Assembly: GCA_027603065.1 (NCBI GenBank) | Contig: JADGJP010000004.1 | Location: 848,180-912,179 of the forward strand | Length of the DNA: 64,000 nucleotides | From: Geranomyces variabilis | Lineage: Eukaryota; Chytridiomycota; Chytridiomycetes; Spizellomycetales; Powellomycetaceae | Direction: 5' to 3' | Shown: one piece after another, positions 1 to 10,703 of the stretch | Numbering within the stretch: position 1 is the first letter of the stretch | Layout of the letters: each line of letters opens with the position of its first letter | Translations under genes and position numbers: made by a program | The notes under the pieces: model-generated | What the model saw: only the letters and a program-made list of their open reading frames with translations | What the model was told of the DNA's origin: nothing | The model's database searches: none

Positions 1-60
1 TGCCCAGCGGCAATCTAATTGAAACGATGAACAAATTTCTAATCTCCTTTTGCACATCAG

Positions 61-264
61 ATGCCCCACTTTTGCCTGTTTTCCGACACGGTGAATGTGG
101 CTTCTCGGATGTGCTCCACGAGCCTGCCTCTCAAGCTGCAGGTATCCGAGGCCATGGCCGGCTATCTCGACCCTAACCGATTTTCAGTCCAGGAGCGTGG
201 CACGATCAGCGTCAAGGGCAAGGGCGAGATGAAGACTTTTTTCGTTTCCGAGCGCGAAGAGTAA
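61..264 (+). CDS. Class III nucleotide cyclase (guanylyl-cyclase type), C-terminal exon
   Basis: This is the last exon of a gene that begins left of the window. It follows a clear intron end (branch-like CTAAT, pyrimidines, CAG at 58-60) and stops at 262-264. The 67 residues carry the C-terminal core of a class III cyclase catalytic domain: CLFSDTVNVASRM holds the Asn and Arg used in catalysis, followed by LKLQVSE, then RGTISVKGKGEMKTFFV. The KGKG.M.T(Y/F)F ending is typical of receptor-type and soluble guanylyl cyclases rather than of fungal Cyr1-type adenylyl cyclases. Such enzymes make cGMP (or cAMP) from the nucleoside triphosphate. The part that would decide substrate specificity and any sensor domain lies outside the window, so GTP use is inferred. 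Confidence 0.8.
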   Translation: MPHFCLFSDTVNVASRMCSTSLPLKLQVSEAMAGYLDPNRFSVQERGTISVKGKGEMKTFFVSEREE

Positions 265-508
265 ATTCCTTAACATATCTCCATTGGGGTTTCGACTTGA
301 GTCCTATATTTTTTCTTCATGACAAAACGCGTACAACGAATTGGCCAAATGAAAGTAGATTTGTAAAGAAAAAAGAAAAACACCCCAAAAGGATGTGGAG
401 ACATGATATTACGCAAATACGCAGGTTTGATGCAAGGGTGCGGTCGCCTGGTGCGAAAGAGTTATGATGATAAGAGGAGAAATTAGGGATGGGCAAAGTC
501 CGCGGAAT

Positions 509-1097
509 TTAGACCAGGCAGTCGAAGCAGCAGCACAAACATGCACCAAGTGCACTGTAATTGAAGAAAAGAGACAAAAACGAGTGAGATTCAAGCAGAA
601 AAATGAGCCAAAATTTACAAAGGAGTTTCCATACCATCCAGCCATCAATCCGTCGTTGTTGCTCTTCTGAGGCTGCTGCTGGTAGATAACGGGAGGCGGT
701 TGCGCCTGGTACTGCTGCTGCGGGTACTGCCCCTGCGGAGGGTACTGCTGGCCGCCAAAACCTCCTTGATTGGGTCCATAGTTTCCACCTTGCGACCCAA
801 AACTTCCTTGTTGAGCCGGCTGCGCTGGGTAGGGCGGGTTTGCAGCTCCGTATTGTGGCGCGCCGTACCCTTGCTGCGGCGCCGGATACCCTCCTCCCTG
901 CGGAGGCGGTGGGTAATAGCCTGAACAAAAGACAGAGGAAGATTAGCGTTACAGCGAGGATACTAACCAAAGGGGACGAGACGTCGTTTGACGTGACTAG
1001 CTGCATCCACCATACCCTTGTCGGTTCCCTGTCCTTGCGGCGGGGCAGCACCGCCAGCGTTGTTCTGATAGTAGTAAGGCTGCTGCTGTTGGCTCAT
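509..1097 (-). CDS. CYSTM-type cysteine-rich tail protein, Q/G/P/Y-rich
   Basis: Three exons on the minus strand: 968-1097, 635-920 and 509-554. Both introns are GT-AG (47 and 80 nt), and 153 residues result. The N-terminal two thirds is disordered and very rich in Gln, Pro, Gly and Tyr, with repeats such as QQY, PPQG and YPAPQQGYG. The last residues, LMAGCALGACLCCCFDCLV, form a Cys-rich hydrophobic tail like the CYSTM module of fungal and plant tail-anchored stress proteins. That tail appears only after the third exon is spliced in, which supports the model. Members of this family are thought to sit in the plasma membrane and to respond to metal or oxidative stress; that role is carried over from the family. 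The function here is unknown. Confidence 0.7.
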
Positions 1098-1417
1098 TGA
1101 TGGGTTTTGACGGAAGGAAGCTGTGTGTGTTGTTGGGGGAGAACGAAAGAGTCTTTCTGGGCTATGGGCGAGGCGGGGAGGGCGACGGCGGGGGGCAGGT
1201 CAAACCGCAAACCTTGTCAGCCCTTGCTTGACTTGCGACTCCCTGTGACTGAGCGCCAAGTTATTCGAAATTGCCGCTGTGCTGAATCAGCAGAGCAAGG
1301 AATTGTTCTTGAAACACGGAGGGCTTTGGGCAAACAACGCCACACTTGCCTGCCTGTTTTGCTATGGTATGTCAGAATATATGAACTAGGCGAGCGATTA
1401 AGTTTATTACTGCATTT
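1098..1417. other. Spacer between tandem minus-strand genes
   Basis: About 320 bp between the start of the CYSTM gene (1097) and the stop of the seven-TM gene (1418). It should hold the promoter of the first and the 3' UTR of the second. I see no conserved ORF, RNA gene or repeat in it. Confidence 0.4.
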
Positions 1418-2796
1418 TCAATGGAGTCTGGCTTCCAAGAAGAGTCGAACAGTTATCAAGAAGCCTATAAAGCAAGCTGCTTGAAGCAGAGGCCCCAATC
1501 CCGCAACCACGTGCAGCAAGATCTTGTTGTACGGATCGGTTACCTTGAGCTGAACCCCGTAAATGACAAGGTCTGCAAACGAGATGACACACAGCAAACT
1601 AAGCAGCCACAGCGCACGCCGCCCTGATTGTACAGCTCCAGCGAGCGCTACTCGAGTAGCCGCTGATCGCTGGCAGCCGCGGCCGCGCTGCGATTCGCGT
1701 TGAGATACGCCCACGCTCCCTTCTTCAACATCTTGATTCTTAAGGTCAGGCACATGGCCGGTATTATCGTGGACGGGTGCAGGTGCACCTGCCGCAACGG
1801 ATGATGATGGCAACAGCGTTGGTCCTTCTTGCTCTTCGGTTCTGAGAGCCGTCGAGACCGAGGGCGACGGTCGCATGAATGCATCCGCTCCTGTTTCCGT
1901 CGTAATAGTCCCGCCATCTGCCGCCGCTGACGCATATCCAGGCAGAGCCAAAAAGGATGCGGCCTCCGCCGTATTCGCGCGAGGTTCCGGCTCATCGTTC
2001 TCCCCAGCTCCGTCCGAGTCACTCTCCGCTTCTGTTCTCTTCGTTGAAGACACTGTCGGGAACGCCGATTTCTTTGCTGTCATCCCGCCACCGCTCTGTG
2101 CTCGCAAATCTGTCGCGCCTACGCCGGTGTTGACAAACCGGCTGATCTTTAGCACACTTTGCATAAACGTCCACGAAAGAAGATTGTCAACGGCCAGCGT
2201 GAACAGCGCCAGAAGAGCTGCTGTAATCTCGGCGACGTTATAGTATGCCGACTCCGGGTGGGCGATAAAGTACGCATACGTGACGACGGAAATGACATGG
2301 ATTACGACCGCAAAAACAAACAGGGCATTTGTGACCCAAATAGGCACTGAGCTTGCAATCAACTTGAAGCGCCATAATACCAGGCTGACTAGAAAATCGC
2401 TCTTAGCGATTCGTCGCAATCCCTTGAGCCCAACCAAATCTCCTTACCGTAAGAAAAAGTCGCAAAGGCGAATAAAATGGACTTGAATCTGCCATACATT
2501 TCATATCGATCGTCCCACTGCTTGTATTCAGCCGAAAGTCTCGCATCGATTGCTGGCGCTATCGCTTCCATTTGCATCAACTTTTCCACGGCTTCGAACT
2601 GCGCCATCGTTTGCGGCACAAGGAGAACAATCCATGCCGAAGTCGTAACCGTCATAAATATTAGTGTAGCATTGACGCGGGTTAACCCGCGTATTCGTGC
2701 TAGGTTGCACGCGCTAACGACAAGCAACGCCGAAATGAGCAGTTCCAGTGCTAGCAGCGCTTGACAGCCAGTCAAGTACGCTTGATCCCGGCTCAT
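1418..2796 (-). CDS. Seven-transmembrane protein, receptor-like, family unknown
   Basis: Two exons (2448-2796 and 1418-2388) joined across a 59-nt intron with GT...TTTTCTAG signals give 439 residues. Seven hydrophobic segments are visible, roughly: ALLALELLISALLVVSAC, ATLIFMTVTTSAWIVLLV, the segment spanning the splice (SILFAFATFSYVSLVLW), ALFVFAVVIHVISVVTYAYF, ITAALLALFTLAVDNLL, LWLLSLLCVISFADLVIY and VVAGLGPLLQAACFIGFLI. A loop of about 150 residues rich in Ser, Glu, Ala and Pro separates TM5 from TM6. Seven helices with a long third inner loop resemble a G-protein-coupled receptor, but I recognise no family motif. The assignment is topological only. The gene is divergent from SYG1. Confidence 0.6.
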
Positions 2797-3235
2797 GTTT
2801 ATAGGCGGGAGAGTCAGTGAAGATTCCTTGCAAAGCACGATTCCCCACGTGACGGAATAATGGAACGAGAGCCGGGGAAGAGGGAATTCGACGCTGTCCA
2901 AAAATAAATCGCACACGGCGCGTTAGCGAATGCAGCATAATCCACTGCAGAACTGTAGCCATAGTTGCTACTTACTTATTATCATCAGGCGTGCGCTGTT
3001 TTGGACGAATGTCTCCCTCCGGAGACTCGTAGGTTCCAATGAAATATTGCGGCCTTTTTACACAGGTTATGCATTGGCAGGGCTTCTTGAGCTGCCGCTG
3101 GCAATCCCCCCGGGTTGCGTTTGGCGAAGATTCGATAGATCAGCCCGTGTACTAGATATAGGAAATGAAATGAAGCGCGCGAACGCTTGAATCCCTGCAC
3201 TTGGTCTCCCCGGTTGCAGCATCGGCCGCGCGGCC
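2797..3235. promoter_or_regulatory. Divergent promoter region, seven-TM gene / SYG1
   Basis: About 440 bp separate the two start codons and must contain both promoters and 5' UTRs. Short ORFs crossing it show no family resemblance. No clear TATA box stands out. Confidence 0.4.
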
Positions 3236-6174
3236 ATGAAGTTTGCAAAGTATCTCGCAGAAAACAGCGTGCCCGAATGGCGGTCCCGATACGTAAACTA
3301 CCGGGGGCTCAAGAAACTCGTCAAGCAGGCGACTGCCGCAAAGTCGTCTGCTCTAAGTTCAGGCTCCGACTCGCAAGGCTCGCTTGAAGGCAAGGCAGGC
3401 AACCGCACTGAGCGAGAGATTTTCTCTTCCTGGACCACGTGGTGGCTAATTCTTCCTCTCCATATAGGGTCTAGTGAGGCGCTGACCTCGCCGCCCTCTA
3501 CCGTCGCCCCAAACCTGCATACCCGCACATCTACAGTGGAGTCAGGTCTGCACCTTCAGGATGATGCGGAGTTTCTGTTGGCGCTGGAGGAAGTCCAACT
3601 GCAGCGGGAGGAGGTCGCATTTTTCACAAAGCTGGACTATGAAATGAGGAAAGCCGACACGTTTTACAGAAGTAAAAAGAGGGCTCGTGTGTGGGTTTGA
3701 AAGCACTGCTGGGCACTCATGGTCACATGATAGTGAAGGAAAGCGATGCAGCCCACCGCTTAAAAGACCTACATCGGCAATGCGACATTATGATGCAGAA
3801 GGAGGTGGCTGCACATGAGGTATGGTGGAACGGATGCCGCATAAGTTCTTCTGTTGGTGACCTGTCCCGCTGATGGCCTTTCGCTCAAGCAAGCGCCCAG
3901 ACGCACATTTCTTGGCGCAGACCATGAAGGTCGGCAGGAGCGCTTCATTATTGAGGACGATGAGATTGTGATTCCCGAGTCAGCAAGTGATGCCGAACAT
4001 TTCACGCCTTTGGTGAAGAATCCGAAGCATCGTCTGCAAAAGGCGTTTCTAGAGGTACTACCGTGTGACGTGCGGCCAGTTCAACGCGATTGGCTATCTT
4101 ATTGCATGCCGTACTGCGTAGTATTACCGACTGCTTGAGCTCCTCAAGAACTTCCGGATCATCAACCAGACCTCGTTGACCAAAATTCTTAAAAAAAATG
4201 AAAAGAATACTGGCACGCAAGGCGACTGGTACCTCGCGCGTGCTAAACGCCTTCATCTTTTCGTATCCAACACGATCGACGAGCTTATAACGCAGACGGA
4301 GACGCTGTTTACAAAGGTGTTTGCCGATGGCAACCGGCAGCACGCCATGCGCAGCCTCCGGATCCCGGACGTGAAAGCTCAAGACAGCGGTGTTGTGAGC
4401 TGGCGAACAGGCTTTCTGCTGGGCTTGTCGGTACCCGCGATTCTACTGACGTTGAGGAAAGTGTTTCATGACGGGTTTCCCGACCCGAATGTTACGCTGA
4501 TCTTGCTGGTTTATGGTGGTTTAAGGTCGGTATTGTGGCATTTCTTGCCCGTAGCTCTGCCACTCAGTCTCTCATCCATTCTCTCCGTCGCAGCATCCCC
4601 ATTTTGTTTCTTTTCCTTTACGCTCTACTCCTTGTCATCTGGGCGCGCTTTCACGTCAATTGGGTCCTCGTGTTTGAACTTGACCCTCGAGGTGATGATC
4701 CTGGCGCTCTGTGGATGCCCCGCTGCTTTTGCTAATCACGTTGATTTGGCAGACTACCTCCCACCAGAAGGCTTTAGCGAGTTTGCCTCATTTCTTTTCT
4801 TCCTGTTTTCGTACACACTGTACCTCGCACTGGACGACAACTTCCTTTCTTTCATCTCGCTCAAGTGGTATCCAACAGTACGTCAGTCATTTGCGGTTCA
4901 TTTTGACCACCCCTATTCTAAGCTGACAGGGGCACCTTCATTCTGATAGATTCTCTTGGTCGTTATCCTGATTATTGTTCTGAATCCGCTTGATATTTTT
5001 TATCGCTCATCACGAACCTGGTTCATTCGGTCTGCGGTATGCGCGTGTGACCTGTAAATGTCTTGGCAGGAATAAGCTAATTAATTTGCGTTCTTCGGAT
5101 TAGGCTCGAATCGTTCTTTCGGGATTCTTTCCAGTCCAGTTCCGCGACTTCTTCATAACCGATCTTCTCAGCTCCATGACGTATATGTTTGTTTCTATGC
5201 CGGTTCTTGTGTGTTCGGCGGTTTACGATCTCGACAATCTGGAGGCGCACTGCGGATTTAGTAAATCATGGACCGTCCCAGCAATAACCGCGATCCCGGC
5301 ATGCTGGCGCCTAGCACAATGTCTTCGGCGGTACCACGACGCGCCATTACGGCATCCACATTTAACCAACGCGTTGAAGTACTGTCTATCGCTTTCGGTG
5401 ATTTTCTTGTCGGCGACAGCCAAAATCACCGAGAGTTCTGTTGCGCGCGCGTTTTGGATATTGTTTGCGATTCTGGCGAGTTGTTACGCATATTTTTGGG
5501 ACGTTTGGTTCGATTGGGGCTTGTTCCAGCGGCAAAACAAGAACAAATACCTGAGAAAGGTTATCGTGTATCCAAAGTGGGTGTACGGAACCGCAATATG
5601 GTAAGTATGGTCGAAGTGAGGTATGGCGGCTTTCTGCCATAAACTTACCGAAACTCCCTTGACCCTCAAAAACCCGCAGCACAAATTTTGTTTTACGGTT
5701 GTCATGGGTGTTCTTGCTGTCGCCGAATAATTGGGGCTTATTCAATGACGCCCGGTTACTAGTCTATTTGCAAGCGTTAATGGAACTGTGGCGCCGCTTT
5801 ATTTGGTGCATCATACGGATGGAGAACGAGCACACCAACAATATCGGCAACTTTAGAGCGGTAACAGAGGTGCCGTTACCTTTCAGGTAAGAGAGAGCTC
5901 GAATTATTAATTGCAAATTTGAGCGGCGCTATTCCACAAATGGCGAGTGCTATTGCTGACAACATCCGGCTGCAGAGTCAAGATTATCCCTCTTACGGAG
6001 GACGCGTTTGCTAACCGCAAAAAGAAGCCTCGCAGCGGGAGTCGCAGTGGGCTTTCGATCCTCGTGCACCGCGATCCAGACCCGCTGCAAGAAGAGGACG
6101 AAGACGACATGGACGAAGACGATATTGTCGAGGCGGAGCGCCAGTTCGGGCCCGCAAGCGTTGTCAAAAACTAA
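3236..6174 (+). CDS. SYG1: SYG1/XPR1-type phosphate exporter (SPX-EXS)
   Basis: Ten exons: 3236-3671, 3734-3819, 3890-4054, 4122-4525, 4594-4691, 4753-4877, 4950-5036, 5104-5600, 5680-5886 and 5976-6174. They give 767 residues, or 741 if a GC-AG intron at 3390-3467 is removed. The N-terminus is an SPX domain: MKFAKYLAENSVPEW, then YRGLKKLVK with the lysines that bind inositol pyrophosphates, and later HRLQKAFLEYYRLLELLKNF. Membrane segments follow, including IWARFHVNWVLVFELDPR. An EXS domain then carries NPLDIFYRSSRTW, FRDFFITDLLSSMTY and RMENEHTNNIGNFRAV. The tail is acidic (EEDEDDMDEDD). The family exports phosphate under SPX control at the plasma membrane or in the Golgi. The gene converges on PGK1. 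Confidence 0.93.
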
Positions 6175-6446
6175 ATGGGTACAGGCCTTACTACAAGTCA
6201 TATTTATGCGCGCCAGTCCGCTGCGAGGCGAGAGGCTGAACGCGCCAAATCTGTTACTGTCTGATTAATTGTATTGATTTTGGTAATCATTCAAACAAGT
6301 GAATGTGGCGGCCCTTAGCGAAACTATTCGTGCAGCTCCTCTGGACCGTCTCATAAACGCGCTTGGCTGCTAAAGTATACATGATTTACATGAATGTCAT
6401 TGCTAGACAAATGAAGGTGCTATCTGCTCTGCTCGACGGTTTTCTC

Positions 6447-8047
6447 TCACTTCTTCTCTGAAAGGGCTGTGACACCGGGCAATTCCTTGCCCTCGAGGAG
6501 CTCCAAGCTTGCACCGCCTCCGGTCGACACGTGAGAAAAGTCGTCCTCGCGCTTGGCGTTGGCAACAGCCGTGGCGGTGTCTCCACCGCCAACAATGGTG
6601 ATTGCGCCCTTCTTGGTGGCTTCCGCACATGCCTCGAGCAATCCCGTTGTGCCCTTGGCGAATTTGTCAAACTCAAACACGCCAGCGGGACCGTTCCAGA
6701 GGACCGTCTTTGCGTTGGCAACGACCTTGTGGAACTCCTCAATGGTGTTTTTGCCGTGGTCGAGACCCATCCACTTGTCGGGTACACCTTCCTGCTTGGT
6801 CGCGTAACCAGTGTTTGCGTCCGCCGAGAATTTGTCGGCAGTGACAAAGTCCGTGGGGAGGAGAAGGTTGACGTTTTTGGCCTTTGCCTTCTCGACAAGC
6901 TTGCCTATAATCTTGGCACCCTCATCGTCAAACAAGGACGCGCCAATTTTCACGTTCTCGAGGGTCTTCAAGAAGGTGAACGCCATGCCTCCGCAAATGA
7001 TGATGGCGTTGACTTTGTCGAGGAGGTTTTCGATTAGCTGGATCTTGTCCGAAACCTTCGCTCTGCGAGAGGGGGTTTGTGATTTAGGACGGCGTAATCG
7101 ATATCGATTAAGGCACGCCGCTGGTATGACTCACCCTCCAACGATGGCAACAAAAGGAGTCTGCGGGTGCTCGAGGGCCTTGGCAAAGAAGTCAAGCTCT
7201 TTCTTCATGAGGAAACCGGCGGCCTTGATGGGCAAGTTAACGCCAACCATCGAGCTGTGGGAGTTGAGGAGTGAGTGTAGAGGCTCATACGCGGTCAAAC
7301 GCACATCAAGTCTACATCGAACACCATGTCCAATCGCTACCGCTCTCACCTGTGAGCACGGTGAGCAGTGCCGAACGCGTCGTTGACATAGATGTCGCCA
7401 AGCTTGCTGAGGGACGCACGGAACTTTTCGACCTCTTCCTTGCCAGCCTTGACCTTCTTTCCATCAGCGTCCTTGGTGGAGCCCTCCTCCTCGACGTGGA
7501 AGCGCAGGTTCTCGAGAAGGATGACCTCGCCGCCAGTAGCCTTGGCGCAGTGCTCCTCGACTTTGGAGCCAACGCAGTCCTCGAGGAAGGTGACTTTACG
7601 GTCGAGCAGCTTGCCGACCTCATCGGCCACCGGCTTTAGCGAGTATTTTGAGACAACCTTGCCGTCCGGACGGCCGAGGTGCGACATCAGAACCACGCTC
7701 TTGGCGCCTATATGTTTGTATCAAGTCAGTGGATCATCGACGCGCCGGGTGTGGGCGTTTGCGTTGTGGTGCTCGCGTTAAAGTCTGTCAGTGTTACCTT
7801 GGTCGAGGGCATACTTGATGGTCGGGATGGCGGCAGTGATGCGCTGGTTGTTTGAGATTTTGCCGTCCGCAAAGGGAACGTTAAAGTCGACACTAGAGAG
7901 ATTGCCTGCACTGTCAGCGCACTTGGGACGAGCAGTTGAGGCAAGGGTGATCGAATTCATAGATTGATGGGCTCACCGGATGAGGACGCGCTTGTCCTTG
8001 ATCTCCTGTGCGATGTCCTTGATGCCGAGTTTGTTGCTGAAAGACAT
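6447..8047 (-). CDS. PGK1: Phosphoglycerate kinase
   Basis: Five exons (7977-8047, 7798-7892, 7707 down to 7350, 7135-7254, 6447-7062) encode 419 residues, the usual length for the family. Phosphoglycerate kinase transfers phosphate from 1,3-bisphosphoglycerate to ADP in cytosolic glycolysis. Visible marks are VLIRVDFNVP formed across the first splice, [17 protein letters not shown], the substrate-binding GTAHRAHSSMVG across the third splice, [27 protein letters not shown], and the nucleotide-binding GGGDTATAV and [14 protein letters not shown]. Every donor and acceptor is GT-AG and the phases match. Codon use leans to C- and G-ending codons, as expected of a highly expressed gene. Confidence 0.97.
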
Positions 8048-8256
8048 GGTTTGTGGTGTGTGTTTTGTGTGTGTATGCTATTTGGGATGGGTGTGTTGTG
8101 TCGGGCGCGGGCGATGACTGACCTCGTTCGGGCGGTGACGGAACAAGACGATGTGGCGCAGCGGGCGGGCGGAGGCATCGGAGATCCCCTGGTCGCGCGC
8201 GCACCCCAGTCGCTGGCGGCGATTCCCGCATTTTGATACATCCCCCCACGCAAGCA
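8048..8256. promoter_or_regulatory. Bidirectional promoter, PGK1 / methionine synthase reductase
   Basis: Only 209 bp lie between the two start codons, so both genes must share regulatory DNA. A TG/CA-rich stretch (about 8048-8105) lies just upstream of PGK1, and a pyrimidine-rich CATCCCCCCACG lies just before the MTRR start. I see no TATA box. Confidence 0.5.
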
Positions 8257-10594
8257 ATGGCCGCCGAGGAACCCGCTGCACCACACAACACGCCCGCAGA
8301 AGCAACGCGCAAGGCCGCCTCTCTGTCGGTGCTGTACGCCTCGCAAACTGGAAACGCAGAGTGGATTGCAAAGCACATCCACGAAGAGGCTCTAGCGCGA
8401 GGCATAAAGTCCGCCTGCCATGTTTTGGACGATCACGCAAAAGCCGACTTGTCTGGAAACAACGCAATTGTCCTCGTGGCTTCCACGACAGGTGATGGTG
8501 ACCCGCCAGACAATGCCACAAAGTTCTGGAGGTGGCTCAGACGTGCAAAAGGCGCTGATCTCGAGGCTTTCAAGGTTTGGCATTATCCGCGCTTACGCCC
8601 CATGCCAGTAATTGAGCTCGAACACTAATATGAGTCGATTATTTCTGTCTGTGCAGGGCAAGCCATATGCGGTGCTCGGCCTTGGGGACACCAACTACAG
8701 CAACTTTTGCAACACCGCCAAACGACTGGACCGCCGGATGAACGACCTCGGCTCCATACCCTTCACCAAAAGCGGCTTCGCAGATGATGCTACTGGACTT
8801 GAAGCTGTAATTGACCCATGGTTAAAGAAACTCTGGGACGACTTGCTGAATGTTGTCGAATACGACGAAGCAAAGGAGAGGGCTTTTAGGGACAATGCTG
8901 GAAACGCCGAATCAAAGCTGGACATGGGGAAATTCGGCGTCGCCAAAAAAGACGATGCGGCAAAGAAAACAAGTGCAAAGGCCACTTCAGCAACACCTGC
9001 GGACGAGGCTTCAATCGCCGCTGTAACCGCAGAGACACAGGCGCTTTCTGTGTCCGACCAGGACAGGTCGTCCGTTGCAAACCAGTTTACCTTGCCAGCA
9101 GCTTCGTCTGCGCATGATCCAACACCTATCGTGGTCTCTCCTGCCGGACTGCAGGCTGTGACTACGCTTACGGGGGTGGCCAAGCTTCCCACTACCTATC
9201 TTGAAGTGGAGCGCGTGCCTGGCGCAGATCGACCTCTTGCCGATAGCCGCACCAACTACTTCAAACCATCAACGGCTCGCGAGTCAGCATTTGAAATCAC
9301 CGTGCAATCACCTTTCCTTGCGCGCATCTCGCGCGTGAGATGTCTCACTGGCGCGGCTGCTTTGAAACGCGTGCTTGAGATCGAGTTGGATATCAACGGT
9401 CTCGGCTGGGATTACACACCCGGTGATGCCTTCGCCGTCGTGTGCCCGAATCCGGACGAACTCGTGCTTCCAGTAATCTCACGCCTGGGCCTCGATGCCA
9501 CTGCGCTTTACAAAGCCGGCTCAGCAGCAACTTCGGCGTCTCAAGGATTCCCGTTCAGCATGGAGGAGCCAGTTTCAGTCTACGAAATGTTCCGGTATCA
9601 TATCGACCTCCATGCATTCCCCAAGAAGTCTTTCATGAGGATGCTGGCCGAACATACAACGGATCCATCGGAGAAGAAGACGCTGCTCTATCTTGCGAGC
9701 ACACAGGGCGCAGCCGATTACCGCGGCCTGAAAGCACAACAGCCCTCGTTTCTTGACCTTCTTGTGTCGTTCCCAACATGTTCGCCTTCTCTAGCTCGCC
9801 TGCTTGAGAACCTTCCGCACCTCCAGCCGCGATACTATTCAGTAGCGTCATCCCCACTTGGAGAGCAAAAGACCGGCACAGTCCGGTTTGCTTTCAACGT
9901 GGTCGAGTATGCGACTCCCGCTCCGTACAACAAGCCCGTCGCGGGTTTATGCTCAACATGGCTGGACAAGCTTACAGGAACCCACACGGATCGCAAGTGG
10001 CAAGATCTGGCAGACAAAGCACTGACCGTGCCGCTGTTCCCGAAACCGCGCCCAGAATCATCCCACCCGTTCGAACTGCCCAGCGACGCGTCCGCTCCAA
10101 TTGTAATGATTGCCGCAGGCACGGGTATCTCACCCTTTTCTTCGTTCCTCGAGCACCGCGCCCGGCAGTTACAGCACTCGCCGTCGACCGCGTTTGCGCC
10201 GTCGTGGCTCGTGCACGGGTGCCGGTTTCCAGGTGCGGACGGCGATGCGCTGTACGACGCGGAAATCAGTGCCTACCTTGCCGACGGCGCGCTTACGCAT
10301 TTGACCCGCTGTCACTCGCGGGTGGAGGCCCCGCCGCCGCCTGCCGATGCGGGAGTCTCGTACAAGTATGTGCAGCACGCGCTTGCGGCAGAGGGCGTGC
10401 GCGTTGCGGAATTGCTTGCGGACGCGAGCGCGAGGTTTTACGTTTGTGGGAGCGTGGCAATGGCAAGAGAAGTCAACGGCGCTTTGGCGGCCATTTTGGT
10501 CGCTCAGGGCATTTGCGCGGATAACGTTGCAGCGATCGGGCGGCTAAGCGAGATGCAGGCCGAGGGGAGGTATTTGCGCGATCTGTGGACATAG
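8257..10594 (+). CDS. MTRR: Methionine synthase reductase (diflavin reductase)
   Basis: Two exons (8257-8574 and 8657-10594) make 751 residues. The flavodoxin-like FMN domain shows VLYASQTGNAEWIA, VASTTGDGDPPDNA and LGLGDTNYSNFC. It is followed by ADDATGLEAVIDPW, which is characteristic of methionine synthase reductase, and a linker of about 130 residues. The FAD domain has PRYYSVASSP, and the NADPH domain has MIAAGTGISPFSSFL, FYVCGSV and the end EMQAEGRYLRDLWT. The enzyme passes electrons from NADPH through FAD and FMN to cobalamin on methionine synthase, keeping the B12 enzyme active. Cytochrome P450 reductase or NDOR-type diflavin proteins are the alternatives; the ADDATGLE..DPW segment and the C-terminus favour MTRR. 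MetH itself is not in the window. Confidence 0.87.
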
Positions 10595-10703
10595 AAATCT
10601 CTCGCATATATAAATAGAAGCATTTCATGTAATAGTTGCAGAATGTCATATCATATGCCGGTAATCTAGTTAAGAAATTATATGTACATGGAGTTGCACG
10701 GCG

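Noticed and set aside
6531-7037. 168-codon ORF antisense to PGK1
   Set aside because: Shadow of a strongly codon-biased gene; no domain.
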